From the NCBI GenBank assembly GCA_037043455.1, contig JAWPHD010011433.1, positions 20,026 to 84,025 of the forward strand: a DNA stretch of 64,000 bases, read 5' to 3'. Position 1 is the first letter of the stretch, and each line of letters opens with the position of its first letter. Shown here in pieces: positions 1 through 12,310 of this stretch. The position numbers were made by a program, and so were the translations under genes. The notes below the pieces were generated by a model. That model had not been told where the DNA came from. It searched no databases and was given only the letters and a program-made list of their open reading frames with translations. Source of the stretch: Cyrtodaria siliqua (lineage: Eukaryota > Mollusca > Bivalvia > Adapedonta > Hiatellidae).

Positions 1-302
1 ATGTCAGCTAATGAGCTAAAACTTTGTCCATGCAGAATTAAATGTTAGAAGTATATATCACTGCCTTATCTCTATTTGCAGCATTTTGTTACACCAACTT
101 ATTTATAATTTTTTAAATAAATATGCCTATCTGCTGTCAGATAAGTGATGCCCTGCTGTTCGAAAATGGGTATTTTATTGCTCTGGGGTCAGTTAATCAC
201 ATGGATGAATTATAGAGATTCTCAATAAACAGAGATTCTCGGGTCAGTCTTATAACTGCCTAAGCCGATTTTCATATTTGTTAGCAAGTATGGATACTTA
301 TA
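1..302. other. No gene seen; AT-rich leader
   Basis: No recognisable coding or RNA feature. The sequence is AT-rich, with short ORFs in both directions that have no recognisable domain. Confidence 0.5.
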
Positions 303-757
303 TACTGAAACGGAGACAATTTCCGCAATATATTGTATGTAAAATATGTTGCATTCATCGAATGGTACATGGCTACATAAGACCTTTCCTTTCTGAAAAA
401 ATGTCTTAAACAACACATAACACAGCACATAGTATTCTCTCAAAGTTTCATTATTGACAGATAACGCGTTTGGATCAAGCATCTGAGCAAACTTAGGATG
501 CAAAGTTTTGCAAACTACAGTACTGTACCGAACTGGCTCATTTTTTCATAGAGGAACTTCCAACATTTATGAATTTCTTGTTACAAAGTATACATGTGAT
601 TAAAACGTCTGCTACATCAGAGTTGTGTCCTTTCACTAACTAACTGCAACTTTTTTTTTCAACATCTTGGGATTTCTTTGGAATATTATGTGGAATTTAG
701 TGTGCAGTATATACAATAGCTGAATTTCCCGAGTTGCGTTTTTTTCTCGTTTCAGTG
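303..757. mobile_element. MITE family A, copy 1
   Basis: About 455 bp. The right end (near 730-757) holds GAGTTGCGTTTTTTTCTCG followed by TTCAGTGT. The left end starts TACTGAAACG, the inverse of the right tip. The left arm lacks the CGCAACTCG stretch seen in sister copies, so it is partly deleted. Related copies lie at 26068-26470 and in two halves at 40861-41090 and 46151-46384. All share an internal block with TCGAATGGTACATGGCTACA. Flanking TA dinucleotides hint at Tc1/mariner-type insertion, which is inference. No transposase is encoded. Confidence 0.7.
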
Positions 758-1769
758 TTTATTATTATAAGGCATTTGTGATATCTGACCCCATAGTTGC
801 CCGATATTCCCATATATGTCCGAGAGCTTCAGCCGCTGCCGATTTAAGGCTTGCATGTATTTCGCAAAATACTGGTCAATCACATAAAAAATAAAAAATA
901 TCAACGCATACGCACACATTATTAACTCAAGCTGCTATTGCTTATAAAACAATCTGCTATTGCGTAAACAATTAGACAAAAGCGAACACATACATACACA
1001 GTATACACATAATTATTTATTCATGTAAACAATACCCTATGCTCTTAAACTGTTTTATTTACCACCGTGGCGGTCGTTTAAAACGTGTCTATGAATGAAA
1101 AATGTATTGCCGAATCTGACTAATATATACAGAACCATCTGTTTTCCTTATGACAATGAAAACCTTGCCAAATACGCATTACTCGAGAAACAAATGTTTT
1201 AAGCATATAAGTAATGAAACAGTGGTATGAAAAATGGTTTTATCTTTCTAAGAAATATAAAACTTTTAGGAGTTAAGTGTCCTTTCTCGTGCAGAAACGG
1301 AAGTCGGTGTACACATGGAATATCACCTCAGGTGCACGTAAACGCCGGCACCTATAGTTAGGTTCACCACATTCCTTCCAATTCACATAAAGAGGATTGT
1401 GACATCGTGGAGGTGGTATGCGTCATGTAATGTGTATGTATATATATGATGCACACATACAGAAGGTCACACAATCCCACACGCAAACAAGAGACTATTT
1501 AAGAATATGCAGTGTGCATTTGATACAAAGGTGTACAGATCAAATGTTTTATAAATCAGATATGAAGTACACTTAACAAAAGTGAACAAAACATAACACA
1601 AAAGAGGTTATATCTTATTTATATAGTACAGCTATATACAAGTATGTATATATGAGAATAGGACAAGGATAATGTCAGTATACATTACAACAGATTCTTT
1701 ATTCAAAAAGTAGGGGTTAGTGTATAGGTTACGGTGTTATGGAACATTGTTATGCGGTTATAAATGAAA
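758..1769. other. No gene or repeat recognised
   Basis: AT-rich unique sequence. No ORF above about 60 codons has recognisable content, and no tRNA-like or tandem structure was seen. Confidence 0.5.
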
Positions 1770-2060
1770 TAGGTGAAGCGTATAAAAAGAGAAATTTGGA
1801 AATCGCCGAACACGATAAATATAAAAAATATTGCAGTCTCGGTTTGATTGAGACTGTTCATGAACGGTAGTGGTAATTGCTAGACACCGTACATGCCCTC
1901 TAGCCACGGGTTGAGCAGAACTTAATTTTGAAAATGTCCAAATTCAATAGTACGAAATTTTGATCCATTCCGAAGATGGTATGCATATGACGGTGAACAA
2001 TGAACATTCCTTGGCCAGCGGCGTATGGTCCCAGTTTCTCACAAAATGCTTTGCCCTAAA
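1770..2060 (+). repeat. Dispersed repeat family B (AGTCTC hairpin), copy 1
   Basis: Contains TTGCAGTCTCGGTTTGATTG followed by AGACTGTTCATGAACGGTAG, in which AGTCTC pairs with GAGACT as a short hairpin. It then shares a ~200-bp tail with CAATAGTAC, CGAAGATGG and GCGTATGGTCC. The same order recurs at about 56075-56340, 57970-58230, 59860-60090 and 62757-63030. Shorter pieces occur near 23110-23260 (+) and 34690-34850 (-). Class unknown; it has no RNA polymerase III boxes that I could see. Confidence 0.7.
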
Positions 2061-2160
2061 TGAGAAAACAATGGGCGAAATAAACAAAAATGGAATTTAG
2101 TTGGGAGCAGAGGATATGAAGCCTGCGTATCACATGTAACAGTCAAAAGACAAAACTAAC

Positions 2161-2880
2161 AAGTTATTTCAAAGTCCCACGATGCATGAGACAAAGTTAC
2201 AGCCCGGACAAGCCTATTTCTGACATTTAACCTCCAAGTGTGACCTTGATCTTTGAGCTACGGACCTGAGTCTTGCCTGCGATACGCCGTCTCATTATGG
2301 TGAACATGTGTGCCAAGTTATTTCAAAATCTCACGATACATGACAAAGGTACAGCCCGGACAAGCCTATTTCTGACCTTTAACGTCTAAGTGTGAACTTG
2401 GCCTTTGAACTACGGACCTGGGTCTTGCGCACGACACGCCGTCTCATTATGGTGAACATTTGTGCCAAGTTATTTCAAAATCCCCGATGTATGACAAAGT
2501 TAGAGCCAGGACAAGCCTATTTCTGACCTTAACCTCCAACTGTGACCTTGCGCTTTGAGCTACGGACCTGGGTCATGCGCGCGACAAGCCGTCTCATTAT
2601 GGTAAACATTTGTGACAAGTTATTTTAAAATCCCACAATGCATGACAAAGTTACAGCCCGGACAATCGAATTTCTGATCTTTAACCTCCAAGTGTGACCT
2701 TGACCTTTGAGCTACGGACCTGGGTTTTGCACGCGACACGTCGTCTCATTATGGTGAACATATGGGACAAGTTATTTTAAAATCCCAAAATGCATGACAA
2801 AGTTACAGTCCGGACAAAAAAACAGACAGACAAACTGACGGACGGACGGGGGGCAAACCTAATGTCCCCTCCGGTCCGGA
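2161..2880 (+). repeat. 153-bp tandem satellite, about 4.5 units
   Basis: The phrase AAGTTATTT(C/T)A begins at 2161, 2314, 2467, 2617 and 2769, giving periods of 153, 153, 150 and 152 bp. Each unit carries TACAGCCCGGACAA, a GTGACCTTGA..TTTGAGCTACGG block and a variant of GCGACACGCCGTCTCATTATGG. The array ends in a short ACAGACAGACAAACTGACGG tract. The same satellite surrounds the hAT transposon at 26880-27101 and 32488-32740. It resembles satellites common in bivalves. Confidence 0.85.
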
Positions 2881-2994
2881 CCGGTAGGGGACTGAAAAGC
2901 AGACAACATATACTAAGGGTCAGAGCCTTTAAAGTCTGGAGTAGTGGAACCACCTATTCGAAATTAAAGTAAAAAAACAAGGATTTGTAAATGT

Positions 2995-3065
2995 ACCACC
3001 AATATAAATATGAGGCTCAACAATCTCCAAAGATCGGACTTAATAACAGTTAAACTACAGTGAAA
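2995..3065. repeat. Short repeat shared with 61795-61860
   Basis: The phrase GAGGCTCAACAATCTCCAAA followed by GATCG matches GGGCTCAGCGATCTCCAAAG near 61815. It is a small dispersed repeat of unknown class. Confidence 0.45.
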
Positions 3066-3172
3066 TGCATCGTCCAGTCAGTACAACGACCGTCTTCAAG
3101 AAACATTTACAGCAGCTATTATCTCCTAACTAAAACAGACAAGAGTAGTAGAAGCGTCCCTTCGGCCCACAA

Positions 3173-3197
3173 CTGCGCATGCGCAGAAATGACGTAA
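3173..3197. promoter_or_regulatory. Candidate NRF1 palindrome plus CRE/ATF half-site
   Basis: CTGCGCATGCGCAG (3173-3186) is a perfect 14-bp palindrome that fits the NRF1 consensus YGCGCAYGCGCR. TGACGTAA, a CRE/ATF-like site, starts 4 bp later at 3190. The local sequence is more GC-rich than its surroundings. In animals such pairs often lie in housekeeping core promoters. No gene start was recognised on either side, so function is inferred only. Confidence 0.35.
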
Positions 3198-3600
3198 TCA
3201 GATGATGAATTATTGCGAAATGGTTCTGACGCAATATTGTAAAATAGCCATGTTTCTGTCGATTGTAAATTGTTTTTCTATGTTTAGGACATGACATGAG
3301 AAAAGGATATAACCCTTTGGTTTTACAGCGCTCTGCATGTTTAGTGATTGACCTCTCTACAGTCAGTCATTACGCTTCACTTTTCACTTGTGCGATGACT
3401 GGACTACCTCTTGGGACTCTATAATTGTACCTACTCAAACTCCAACAAAGGGAGGTGGGTGCGTGAGCTTTCGTCCCTCGGGTTTTCTGGTCGTACCCTA
3501 GATTCGTTTTCTCTTTAGCTGCAACTACTATGGTTGTTCTGTACGATTCTGGATACATCCTGAGATGTTCATTATTTTGTATGTGTTTCTTTAGTTAGTT
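3198..3600. other. No gene recognised
   Basis: A 62-codon ORF on the minus strand (3370-3558) has no recognisable domain and no clear splice context. It is probably chance. Confidence 0.4.
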
Positions 3601-3639
3601 TCTCTGGATGTGGACTTTATTGTTAGAGAATTCCCTTTG

Positions 3640-3830
3640 GTGGGATGTAGTTTTGTTTACACTGTCTTGTCTATTTGGGCGTTGAAGACAGGATAATAGC
3701 GAGGATTGTGCGCATATGTAATCGATTCAAGCTAACCAGTAGGCCTTATTGCCTACTGACCGTTCCAAGTCGGTAACCCTGTCTTCACCACCCTTTCTGT
3801 TGTTTTTTGTCTCTTTCATTGAATTATCAG
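3640..3830 (+). mobile_element. Penelope-like element terminal fragment
   Basis: Contains GCCTACTGACCGTTCCAAGT followed by CGGTAACCCTGTCTTCA. This is the same terminal signature as in the RT-bearing copies at 22610-22760 and 48970-49110 (ACTGACCGTTCCAAGGCGGT). No coding sequence is attached, so it is a solo end or a truncated copy. Confidence 0.55.
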
Positions 3831-4264
3831 GTCCTTGTTTGCATTACATTGCGGACCTACGACGCCATTGTGTTCGGACGCTGTGGTTTCTATAGGACCC
3901 TATATCTCATGAACAGGCACGTTTTATGGCATTGAGAAATAATACTATGTTTAGAAGGAACAGACACACGAATTGCTGAACGAGTGTATTTCTACTCCCA
4001 TTTTCCTTTATCAGAATACAAAATATTCAATAACAGTAACGGCATGATTAAGCAAATTAGGCTCAGTAGGAGTGGCTTATCCAGTGTGTGCTGTTTGTAA
4101 AATAAACACAGGTGATATATGACTTCAGTGTATATGTATAACAGACTGAGAATACGAGTGAATAAATACCCGTTTATCTTTTAAAATAGTTATCCTATAG
4201 TATTGAATTTTACACTGACTGAAAGATCACACATTTAGCTACACTTTTGTCGCTGGGCATACTA

Positions 4265-4410
4265 TGTTTTATACGACAATAAAGAAATAACAATCAGAAA
4301 GAGTACATTGCCGTCCGTAGACTAGTTTTTCCTAACATATTATCTCTGAAATAACGTGTGTTGTTTTGAATGAATTATTGAAGAAATGTGTTTTTAGATA
4401 ATTCAGTATT
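4265..4410 (+). repeat. Direct repeat pair, copy 1
   Basis: Matches 5884-6045 at roughly 80%: ACAATAAAGAAAT, CAGAAAGAG, CCGTCCGTAG and TATTATCTCTGAAATAACGT occur in the same order and spacing. Copy 2 has a ~14-bp insertion. Nature unknown. Confidence 0.65.
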
Positions 4411-5883
4411 ACAAGTCTACATTCTCGTAATGTATACAGATGTGTACGCATGTTTAAACCTGTCAAAGGATCAATTTAGCGCGTACAAGAGTATCCCTCT
4501 CTGAATAGCATTTAATCTCACGTTTATCAGACAATCCCTGTGTTATCACTGTCTGACTAAATATTCGGTGGAATGTTCATTAAGTCGAAGAGAAACTTAC
4601 GATACTTTCGCAAGTTCTTGCTAAATATATAAAAAGCAATGTTGTACATTTCAAGAGTGGATGCGTGACATCATTTTTGACGAAATAATCATTAAACATT
4701 TATTGGACGAATACAGACGCGCCAACAATAAAAGCGTGGAGACGTTCAGGATGTTTTTGTCACAAAACTAAAAATGATAAGACAATAACCGACCAATATT
4801 CTAACACAGGAGGTTTGAGACAAGTTGAAACATGTATCTCTTCAACAATTTGATTTTCTATTTATAGTGATAAGACTGACCAATAAAATTATAGGATTCA
4901 AAACCGACTTATACACGACACTTTTTGATAACCTCGAGCTTAGATAAGTCGCATTACTATAGACTTTAATAATGAGTTTAAATCTTGGTTTAGTCCGGGA
5001 TCGGTACGATGCTAATGGACAGATATTCATTTCATTTTTGTTAAACGAACACGAGAGACAACCTTGGGCAGATGATGAAATATCTGAAGTACTAGACATG
5101 TTTTGGACTCAACGTTATTACAGCGAGTTATACGGCAGTGTTGTTTCAGTGTCAATTCCCAGATATGGATGTAGGGTACTTGAGGGTGTAGTGTAAGAAG
5201 CAGCGTTTTAAAAGTGCTTTCATGCACACAAACGGCATAAGAAAGGAGGGTGCAGAAAAAATAAGCGTGTTTATGCGATGACTTTGAATTATATGAACAC
5301 TTAAAGGGATATCCTGTGACAGTATGTTCAGCGGACGAATTAAAATATAAAAATGAACATTTTGTTTATTTCTAACACGCAGACCAGCGACCAACTTGGG
5401 AGCATTGGGCGACATTTAATTTCCTCTAAAAGGAACAGACAAATACTTCGATTCTCTCGGTAATACACCAGAGTTTTATGATGTCGGTCTCGAAACTGAA
5501 CATCAAAATCCTTATTTCATGAGTATGGATCGGATCGGATTCAAGGCGATACCTCGGATTTTCCGTAAATGATCGGAAGAAAAATGACGAACTTATAAAA
5601 CAGTTTGCAAACAGGATTATAAATGATAAATAATTCATGACTGTATGTTTTACAATATTTTATTTACTTTGTATGCATAATCTTTAACATGAAATAAAAT
5701 GTTAGTAGTATCTTTGTCTCTGTTTTCTATGCGATATACCACATTACAAACACATTATAAGTTTCCTCATTTTGCTTTCCATTGTATTTAAATGGTTAAG
5801 GCATCCAAGTTTTGTCAGATTATTTAGAGTTCTCAAATATCTACAATGTCAGTGTTACAGCACGCTCTGGTCATATGGAGCTC
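4411..5883. other. No gene recognised
   Basis: Several overlapping ORFs of 62-87 codons lie on both strands near 4842-5638. None has a recognisable motif, and they overlap one another antisense, as expected by chance. No repeats were identified. Confidence 0.4.
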
Positions 5884-6045
5884 CAACAACAATAAAGAAA
5901 TTCATAACAGTCAGAAAGAGGACACTGTCGTCCGTAGTCTAGTGTTCTATAATAAAACACGATGCTTTAACATATTATCTCTGAAATAACGTGTGTTTAT
6001 TTGAATGAATTATTGAAAAAATGTGTTTTTAGAAAATTCATTTAT
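5884..6045 (+). repeat. Direct repeat pair, copy 2
   Basis: Partner of 4265-4410; see that entry. The minus-strand ORF at 6010-6330 begins in this repeat and has no recognised domain. Confidence 0.65.
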
Positions 6046-6829
6046 ACATCTACAAAGTAACTTCTTAACGCAAGTGTGCTTTCCTGATATTTTGTAGATT
6101 TGCGATTTGTTCCAGTATTTGCTTGACGAAGTAACTTTTCCGCTCATACTAGGCCGAACCACCAATAGAGAGAACATGTGCCGAAATTTGAAATTCAGAT
6201 ATGACTCTTGCGCTAGACCTAATGTCATTTTACTCTTTGACGATAAAGTGCGTGTCAATTTTGTCAGTCGTTTTCTCGTTTGAGATGATGATTTCCTGGC
6301 GGTAGTATTGGGAGTGGATTCGCTCCACATGAGAGACTAAAGCCGTTTCAAGTAAGATAAACGAGCTTGTGCACTGAGGCCGTGCACTTGAAACAGATGA
6401 TTAGACAAGTGCATAACATCCGGCCAGTTCCTCAAGTCTTTGCTTTATATATTAATATTGAATATAGCGCTTTCTTGGTTATAGCAAAGCACTTAAATTG
6501 GACGTTTAGTTTCAAATAAAAGCATTTCATCTTTATTTCACTTTTCCGTTGTTTTCTCTGCCATTGCTACACCAACTAGAACTCACTATTAATTTTACAC
6601 AAACGCACCATACATGATGCTGTAATTCCAATGCAATGAATTAAAACAAATATATTCTACACTTTTCATTCTTATTGCCGCTCGTCGTCATAGTATATAT
6701 TGTATACTATGACTTTACTTGTTAGTACTGGCTTTCTATAACTTTATTTTATATTTATGTAACAAACGACCATCTCTCATATACGCATATCGCCTTTTAA
6801 TGCTACATAGAGTGTTTGAGAATAGCCTG
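6046..6829. other. No gene recognised
   Basis: AT-rich. The serine- and lysine-rich 106-codon minus ORF (6010-6330) could be the remnant of something coding, but I recognise no family. Confidence 0.4.
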
Positions 6830-6990
6830 TTTAACTTGTACTACCCCGTTTGTTTGGTATGACTAAGTGTAAGTGGGAGGTTTTGCGCACCCTTGAACCG
6901 GTTAATACCCCCACCCACCCCCAGCGGCCCCTTTTGCCACTGACCGTTGCAATGCGGTACCCCTAATATCAACCCTTTTATGTTAAATCT
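6830..6990 (+). mobile_element. Penelope-like element terminal fragment
   Basis: GTGTAAGTGGGAGG, then AACCGGTTAA, CAGCGGCCCCTTTTGCCACT and GACCGTTGCAATGCGGTA, then ATATCAACCCTTTTA. The order matches the terminal region at 22640-22750, with substitutions. No ORF is attached. Confidence 0.6.
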
Positions 6991-8450
6991 TTCACAATTA
7001 TCTTTTAACTACATCTAATTGCCTTTGTCAATTGAATTATTTCCGTTTAAAACAATATATTTTCATTTCACTGAATCATGACAATTCTGCACCATAATTG
7101 TCCCTGTCTGTATATGGCACATTGATATTTGAATTTGAAACTACGAGGGTCATTCAATCAGTTATATCACTAACGCGTTTTAACAATTATGTGCTCGTTG
7201 TGAGTGTTGATGTTGGTACAAAATGAAAGAGAGTTTCAATACCATTCCATTGATGGTAAAATGAATGCTGTATCTTTTGTGTGACGAAAGTTATGGAACT
7301 TTTAATACACACCACTTATACATACTGAGGCATTTTCGTCCTGAGTTTTTTCAGGTATGTTAATTGTTACTTTTTTAAATGCCTGTTTCTCTTTAAGTAC
7401 TTGTCGAAGACCTTAGAAATTTCTCATATATTACCAGTTATATCTGTGCATTACAAGATTCAGTATTTAAGCTTGGTAGATGAAAAGGCATTGTCTTAGA
7501 AATTAACATTTTAAGCTAACTTGTAAAATTAATTTAATGATAAATGGACATTAAATGGAAGGGCAGCTTTCTGAAATAGCGTTTTTGATGATCAATATTT
7601 TCACTAAACATTGTACAAAATCCTACAATAATGTGTTGAATATGAAATTAAATTTAAACACTGAAGGACTAGAATTTGTAAAAAAACATGAAAACATATT
7701 AATACTATGAGAATAATTACGACATTTAAAAGATATTATAACATTTCCGTAAACAAAATGAAGAAAATCAGCAAGACCTCTCCGAATTCTCGACAATCAT
7801 TTTCATGGATTATGGGCGAATAACAACAGATGGCGTACAATTTCTTTTAAAAGCATAGAATTATTCAAATAATTTTTACAACGTTTTGTTACAAGGATAT
7901 TTTCAGAGATGCCAGTATCCAAAAGGTGTGGTAGGGGAAGGTAATTCAGGGGTATAAATAACCGGAAATTTTTCATGGTTGTTGTGGAATTTAAGAGACC
8001 GAACCCAGTAGTACTATAAATACAATACTTCATCTCAGTGTAATATACAGTTCAAAGGATATATGCCTAGTGACATAACTTTTTGAAGCACTATCGAAGA
8101 TACTACACATAGTAAGGTATAAAGTAATGTATTATCTTATTGTTTATTAAAGTGCTGTTATATCCAGCCAGCTGTATACTTGACTCAGGAGACGTTGTTG
8201 TAGTACTTTATATGTATTTATGTTAAATGACTTTCCAGGCGCAATATGTGTAGATGTTCTGTTGCATTTAAAAGCTAATACTAAAACCACCTTTTTGGTA
8301 AAAGTGATGCATCTGCATTAAAATGTAAACTGTATACTGTTTTTAATCTGACGTGTTTTGTATGAATGCAGTCTTTGAATGCTATACTTCTTGCTCGACA
8401 ATAGTATCTACTATTAAGAATTTAGTATCTACTGTTAATTCTAATTCACA
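6991..8450. other. No gene or repeat recognised
   Basis: AT-rich unique DNA. The short ORFs have no recognisable content. Confidence 0.5.
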
Positions 8451-9280
8451 CGAAAAGTCGAAATGTAGTACTTTTCGCCCTGGAGATTTCACACGACAAC
8501 TAGACAACATGAAGTTTTAGATCGATAATTATCAAACTCATTTAACCTTACGGACAACAATTTACAGGAAAAGTCGAAATTTTAGTTTTAAAAGTTTCGA
8601 CTTTTTCCGTGTTAGTGCGAAACCTATAGTGTTATAAAGTTCACCGGCTAAATATTGCCTCAGTGAAGAGCCAAAACACGTGCTGTTTTATTTTATTCAC
8701 AATATATACATATACGTATATACGTATACATATATAGAGAAAAGCGTCTCCGTGACCGAATGGATAACGACGTTGCGTTGTAAACCTCTACACAGAAAAA
8801 GTGGGTGGTCTGCTTCCACCAAAAAAATCGACGGTCAAATATAACCTAACATTTGTTGAAAATGACGTAAAACACCATACAAACAAACATATAGAGAAAT
8901 ACTCTCTAGCCTGGTTCACTGGCCTCCCACATTGCTTTGAAAAGCATTGTTGGAGGTCAGGAAATCAGAATAAAAACTCGCCGGTTTCAGTTTCGTTTGC
9001 ACCACCCTCCATTTTCACTCGGTGTGTAGGTAACTTTTATACCGTATATATCGCTCCAGATAAATCATCCTACTGAAATTTTATCCTACCACGAAAAGTT
9101 GAAACTTAATATTAAAATTTCTACTTTTCGCGCTTCTAGTTTACAGGTTCAGAGCGAAAAGTTGAAACTATAGTTGATAATTATCAGATTATTTTGATAA
9201 TTATCGTGATAATTATCGCGCAAAAACCTCAAGTGTTCTAGTTGTTATGTGAAATCTTCAGGGCGAAACGTTGATGGCAC
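8451..9280. mobile_element. Inverted-repeat (foldback/MITE-like) element
   Basis: The left arm (about 8472-8560: TTCGCCCTGGAGATTTCACA, CAACTAGA, GATAATTATC) is the inverse complement of the right arm (about 9175-9270: GATAATTATC repeated, CTAGTTGTTATGTGAAATC, TTCAGGGCGAAACG). The motif GAAAAGT(C/T)GAAA recurs inside both arms. No transposase is visible. A SINE (8743-8888) is inserted in the middle. Exact ends and target duplication were not resolved. Confidence 0.7.
8743..8888 (+). mobile_element. tRNA-derived SINE with 11-bp target duplication
   Basis: The head CCGTGACCGAATGGATAACG resembles the A-box half of a tRNA. The body contains AAAAGTGGGTGGTCTGC, and the tail is GAAAATGACGTAAAACACCA followed by AAACAAAC. 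ATATAGAGAAA flanks it at 8732-8742 and 8889-8899, as a target-site duplication. A second, headless copy lies at about 34037-34155. The head looks like part of a tRNA gene but the rest does not fold as one. Confidence 0.75.
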
Positions 9281-9574
9281 TAACAGGATTCCGTATTTTA
9301 AGGACTCAATTTTGCAAAGAAAACCTACTTTTCTAAACAGGTTCAACTAATATGAGTTGTGCGTGCTATAAATTAAGCAATACAACATACTAGGCCCCAC
9401 AAGTCAAATTAAGTGGTGTCAAGTAAATACTAAAATCGGTTTCAGATACACCTGTAATTAACCAAATAAGACCTTAATGCCAATTAATGAAGTTAGTCTT
9501 CAATTGTCAGATTTTAAGACATATACGAACAGTATATTCGTACAACAATTAATAACAACAGCCACAACATTAAA

Positions 9575-10605
9575 CAAAAATCAGCAACAGCTGCCGAAAG
9601 GTAATTTAAAAACACAAATCAGCCACAGCTGCCGAAACGTAAAACACAAATCAGCAACAACTGCCGAAACGTAAAACAAAACTCAGGAACAACCGCCGTA
9701 ACGTAAAACACAAATCAGCAACAACTGCCGCAATATAAAACACACATTGGCAGCAACTGCTCCAACATAAAAAACACGAATCATCAACAACTACAACACA
9801 ATAAAATACAAATCAGCAACAACTACAACAACACAAATCAGCAACAATTACAACAACAACATAAAACACAAATCAGCAACAACTATAACAACGTAAAACA
9901 CAAATCAGCAACAATTACAACAACATAAAACACAAATCAGCAACAACTATAACAACGTAAAGCACAAATCAGCAGCAAATACAACAACATAAAACACAAA
10001 TCAGCAACAATTACAACAACAACATAAACACAAATCATCAACAACTACAACAACGTAAAACACAAATCAGCAACAACTACAACAACGTAAAACACAAATC
10101 AGCAACAACTACAACAACGTAACACACAAATCAGCAACAACTATAACAACGTAAAACACAAATCAGCAACAATAACAAAAATCAGCAACAATTACAACAA
10201 CAACATAAAACACAAATCAGCAACAACTATAACAACGTCAAACACAAATCAGCAAAAATTACAACAACATAAAACACAAATCAGCAACAACTATAACAAC
10301 ATAAAACACAAATCAGCAACAATTACAACAACAACATAAAACACAAATCAGCAACAACTACAACAACGGAAAACACAAATCAGCAACAACTACAACAACA
10401 TAAAACACAAATCAGCAACAACTACAACAACGTAAAACACAAATCAGCAACAACTACAACAACATAAAACACAAATCAGCAACAACTACAACAACGTAAA
10501 ACACAAATCAGCAACAACTACAACAACGCAAAACACAAATCAGCACCAACTACAACAACGCAAAACACAAATCAGCAACAACTACAACAACGTAAAACAA
10601 GCAAC
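9575..10605 (+). repeat. 31-33-bp minisatellite, about 1 kb
   Basis: Roughly thirty copies of ACACAAATCAGCAACAACTA followed by CAACAACGTAAA. The leftmost units (9585-9740) have CTGCCGAAACG in place of CTACAACAACG, and the rest are more uniform. ATTACAACAACAACATAA forms a second, slightly longer variant. It encodes nothing convincing; ORFs through it are low-complexity. Confidence 0.95.
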
Positions 10606-11067
10606 GACAACATAACACAAAACAATCATTAAAACCTAAATCCCCAGCAATCAACAATCAATACAACACCGTCTTGTTTATATACAGCATTGTTTCAAGT
10701 TTAATAAAATTATCTCACTCTGTTTTAAAACTTAAATTTGTTACATTCTTAATTAAGTTATGTATTACTCATAATCATAAGAATGCGGAATGTTACCTAA
10801 CAATGTGTAGTATATTATGTATACAGTTACATTTAAACTCTTCATACAAATGGACAATTCACGTACTGGTTGGTTTTAAGTCCAATTCCCGAAATAAGCA
10901 ATTTACATAATTATCTTCAACTGCCAAGATATTGATAGTTTATGTTCCAATTGATTAATTGAGCGTGGAAGTATATAAATATCACATTCTGAGGATATGA
11001 GTATCGCCCGAGACGAAGAGTTAATAAATAGCAATTTCCCCATATTGAGCCGATGATTCACCGACAT
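10606..11067. other. No gene recognised
   Basis: AT-rich spacer between the minisatellite and the A1 repeat. The 125-codon minus ORF (10903-11280) is mostly antisense to the A1 repeat. Because A1 and A2 are identical, part of it recurs at 17008-17301. I do not call it a gene. Confidence 0.4.
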
Positions 11068-11292
11068 TAATGGGATTTGTCGTTCATCGACATAAATCCT
11101 TTTATTTAAGTGGGATTGATAATTTTCATAAACAATTTTCGCAATCCTGCTTATTTGTTTTTGGTTTATTAATGAGTGTGTAAATCGTACGCTACACCAA
11201 TTATCTGTCTCTAAAGATGCGCCATTTTCTGCAGGTGGTATCAGATGTAAATTGCAAACTTTAGCATGTGTCGTGTTCATTTATGAAAAATA
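11068..11292 (+). repeat. Split direct repeat A1
   Basis: Starts TAATGGGATTTGTCGTTCAT and ends TTTATGAAAAATA. Identical by eye to 17089-17313. Flanks on both sides diverge abruptly. Confidence 0.9.
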
Positions 11293-12300
11293 ATTACGTA
11301 GTAATTGAGATGGCTAATTTTCGGATATTATTGATCGTAAATGTGCAGTAGTAAATGTTCGATGGTTTTGATTTAATAGAGATTTATTCACTCAAATTAT
11401 GAAAATGTTCAACTGGTGACCATGGGAAAATCAACACGTCATGGCGAAATCGTGAACAGGGCGTTGGAGCGGAACTATGCCACCATTAAATCGTTAACTT
11501 ATCAGGGGGTATATTTATTAGTTATTTACCAATAACCTGGCCATTGTTTATAATCTACGAACAACTGTCGGTAAGTAAGCACTGAATAATAAAGATGAAG
11601 GTCATCTGTAAGAGTATCGCGTCTTTGTTCAGCCAACATCTCGTTGGTTGATGTATAATACGATCGTGAAGACAGAGTATTCAGTTTCGTTGTTAAAAAC
11701 AAGGGAAACGAACCAGGCTGTGGTACTTCTATTCAGTTGACCTTAGTTCTATAGTGTCATGTATGCTATTCATATAGAAGTTATCTCCCTTGTTCGTAAT
11801 TACTCCATTTGCATTGCGTGAAAATGGTTCCTTTGTCAAATGAGTTTCTTCTTATTTTGTCGACTGACAGACATAAAGAGACGTTTATTTAAGTGGTTAA
11901 AGAAAGGTTTGAATATATAAGTATTTGTTTTAAGTGTATTAAGCAGAAATGTACTATAAAGCAGGAAATGTACATGCTTTTGTTATTAATTTGTTTGAAA
12001 TATTTTAAAGGGACACCCAGCAATATTGAAGTGTCCATTTGAGTCTTGATTTATAAAACCAGTTCATTGTAATTAAATGAAAAGTGAAGTTTTCATTGGT
12101 TTTTCTCATGCCATAGTATGTTTAGGATATTATTACCGTGATATTGATTCTAATTAACCATTAGTAATAAGACAAATGCAATTTGCTTAACACTATTTAT
12201 ATATCTACCGATAATAATGTAAATGCTATGTGTTGACATCTTGGCATTCTTGGCATTTGGAATGTAAATGCGAGGTGTTTATATTTAAGCGGTTTATTTC
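11293..12300. other. Element body, no gene recognised
   Basis: AT-rich. No ORF with recognisable content. Confidence 0.4.
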
Positions 12301-12310
12301 AGTAATACAA

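Noticed and set aside
8746..8800. Possible tRNA gene (GACCGAATGGATAACG)
   Set aside because: No B box or acceptor stem follows; it is a SINE head with target duplication.
10903..11280. 125-codon minus ORF sharing its N-terminus with the ORF at 17008-17301
   Set aside because: The shared part is the A1/A2 repeat read in antisense; the rest differs between the two places and has no recognised domain.
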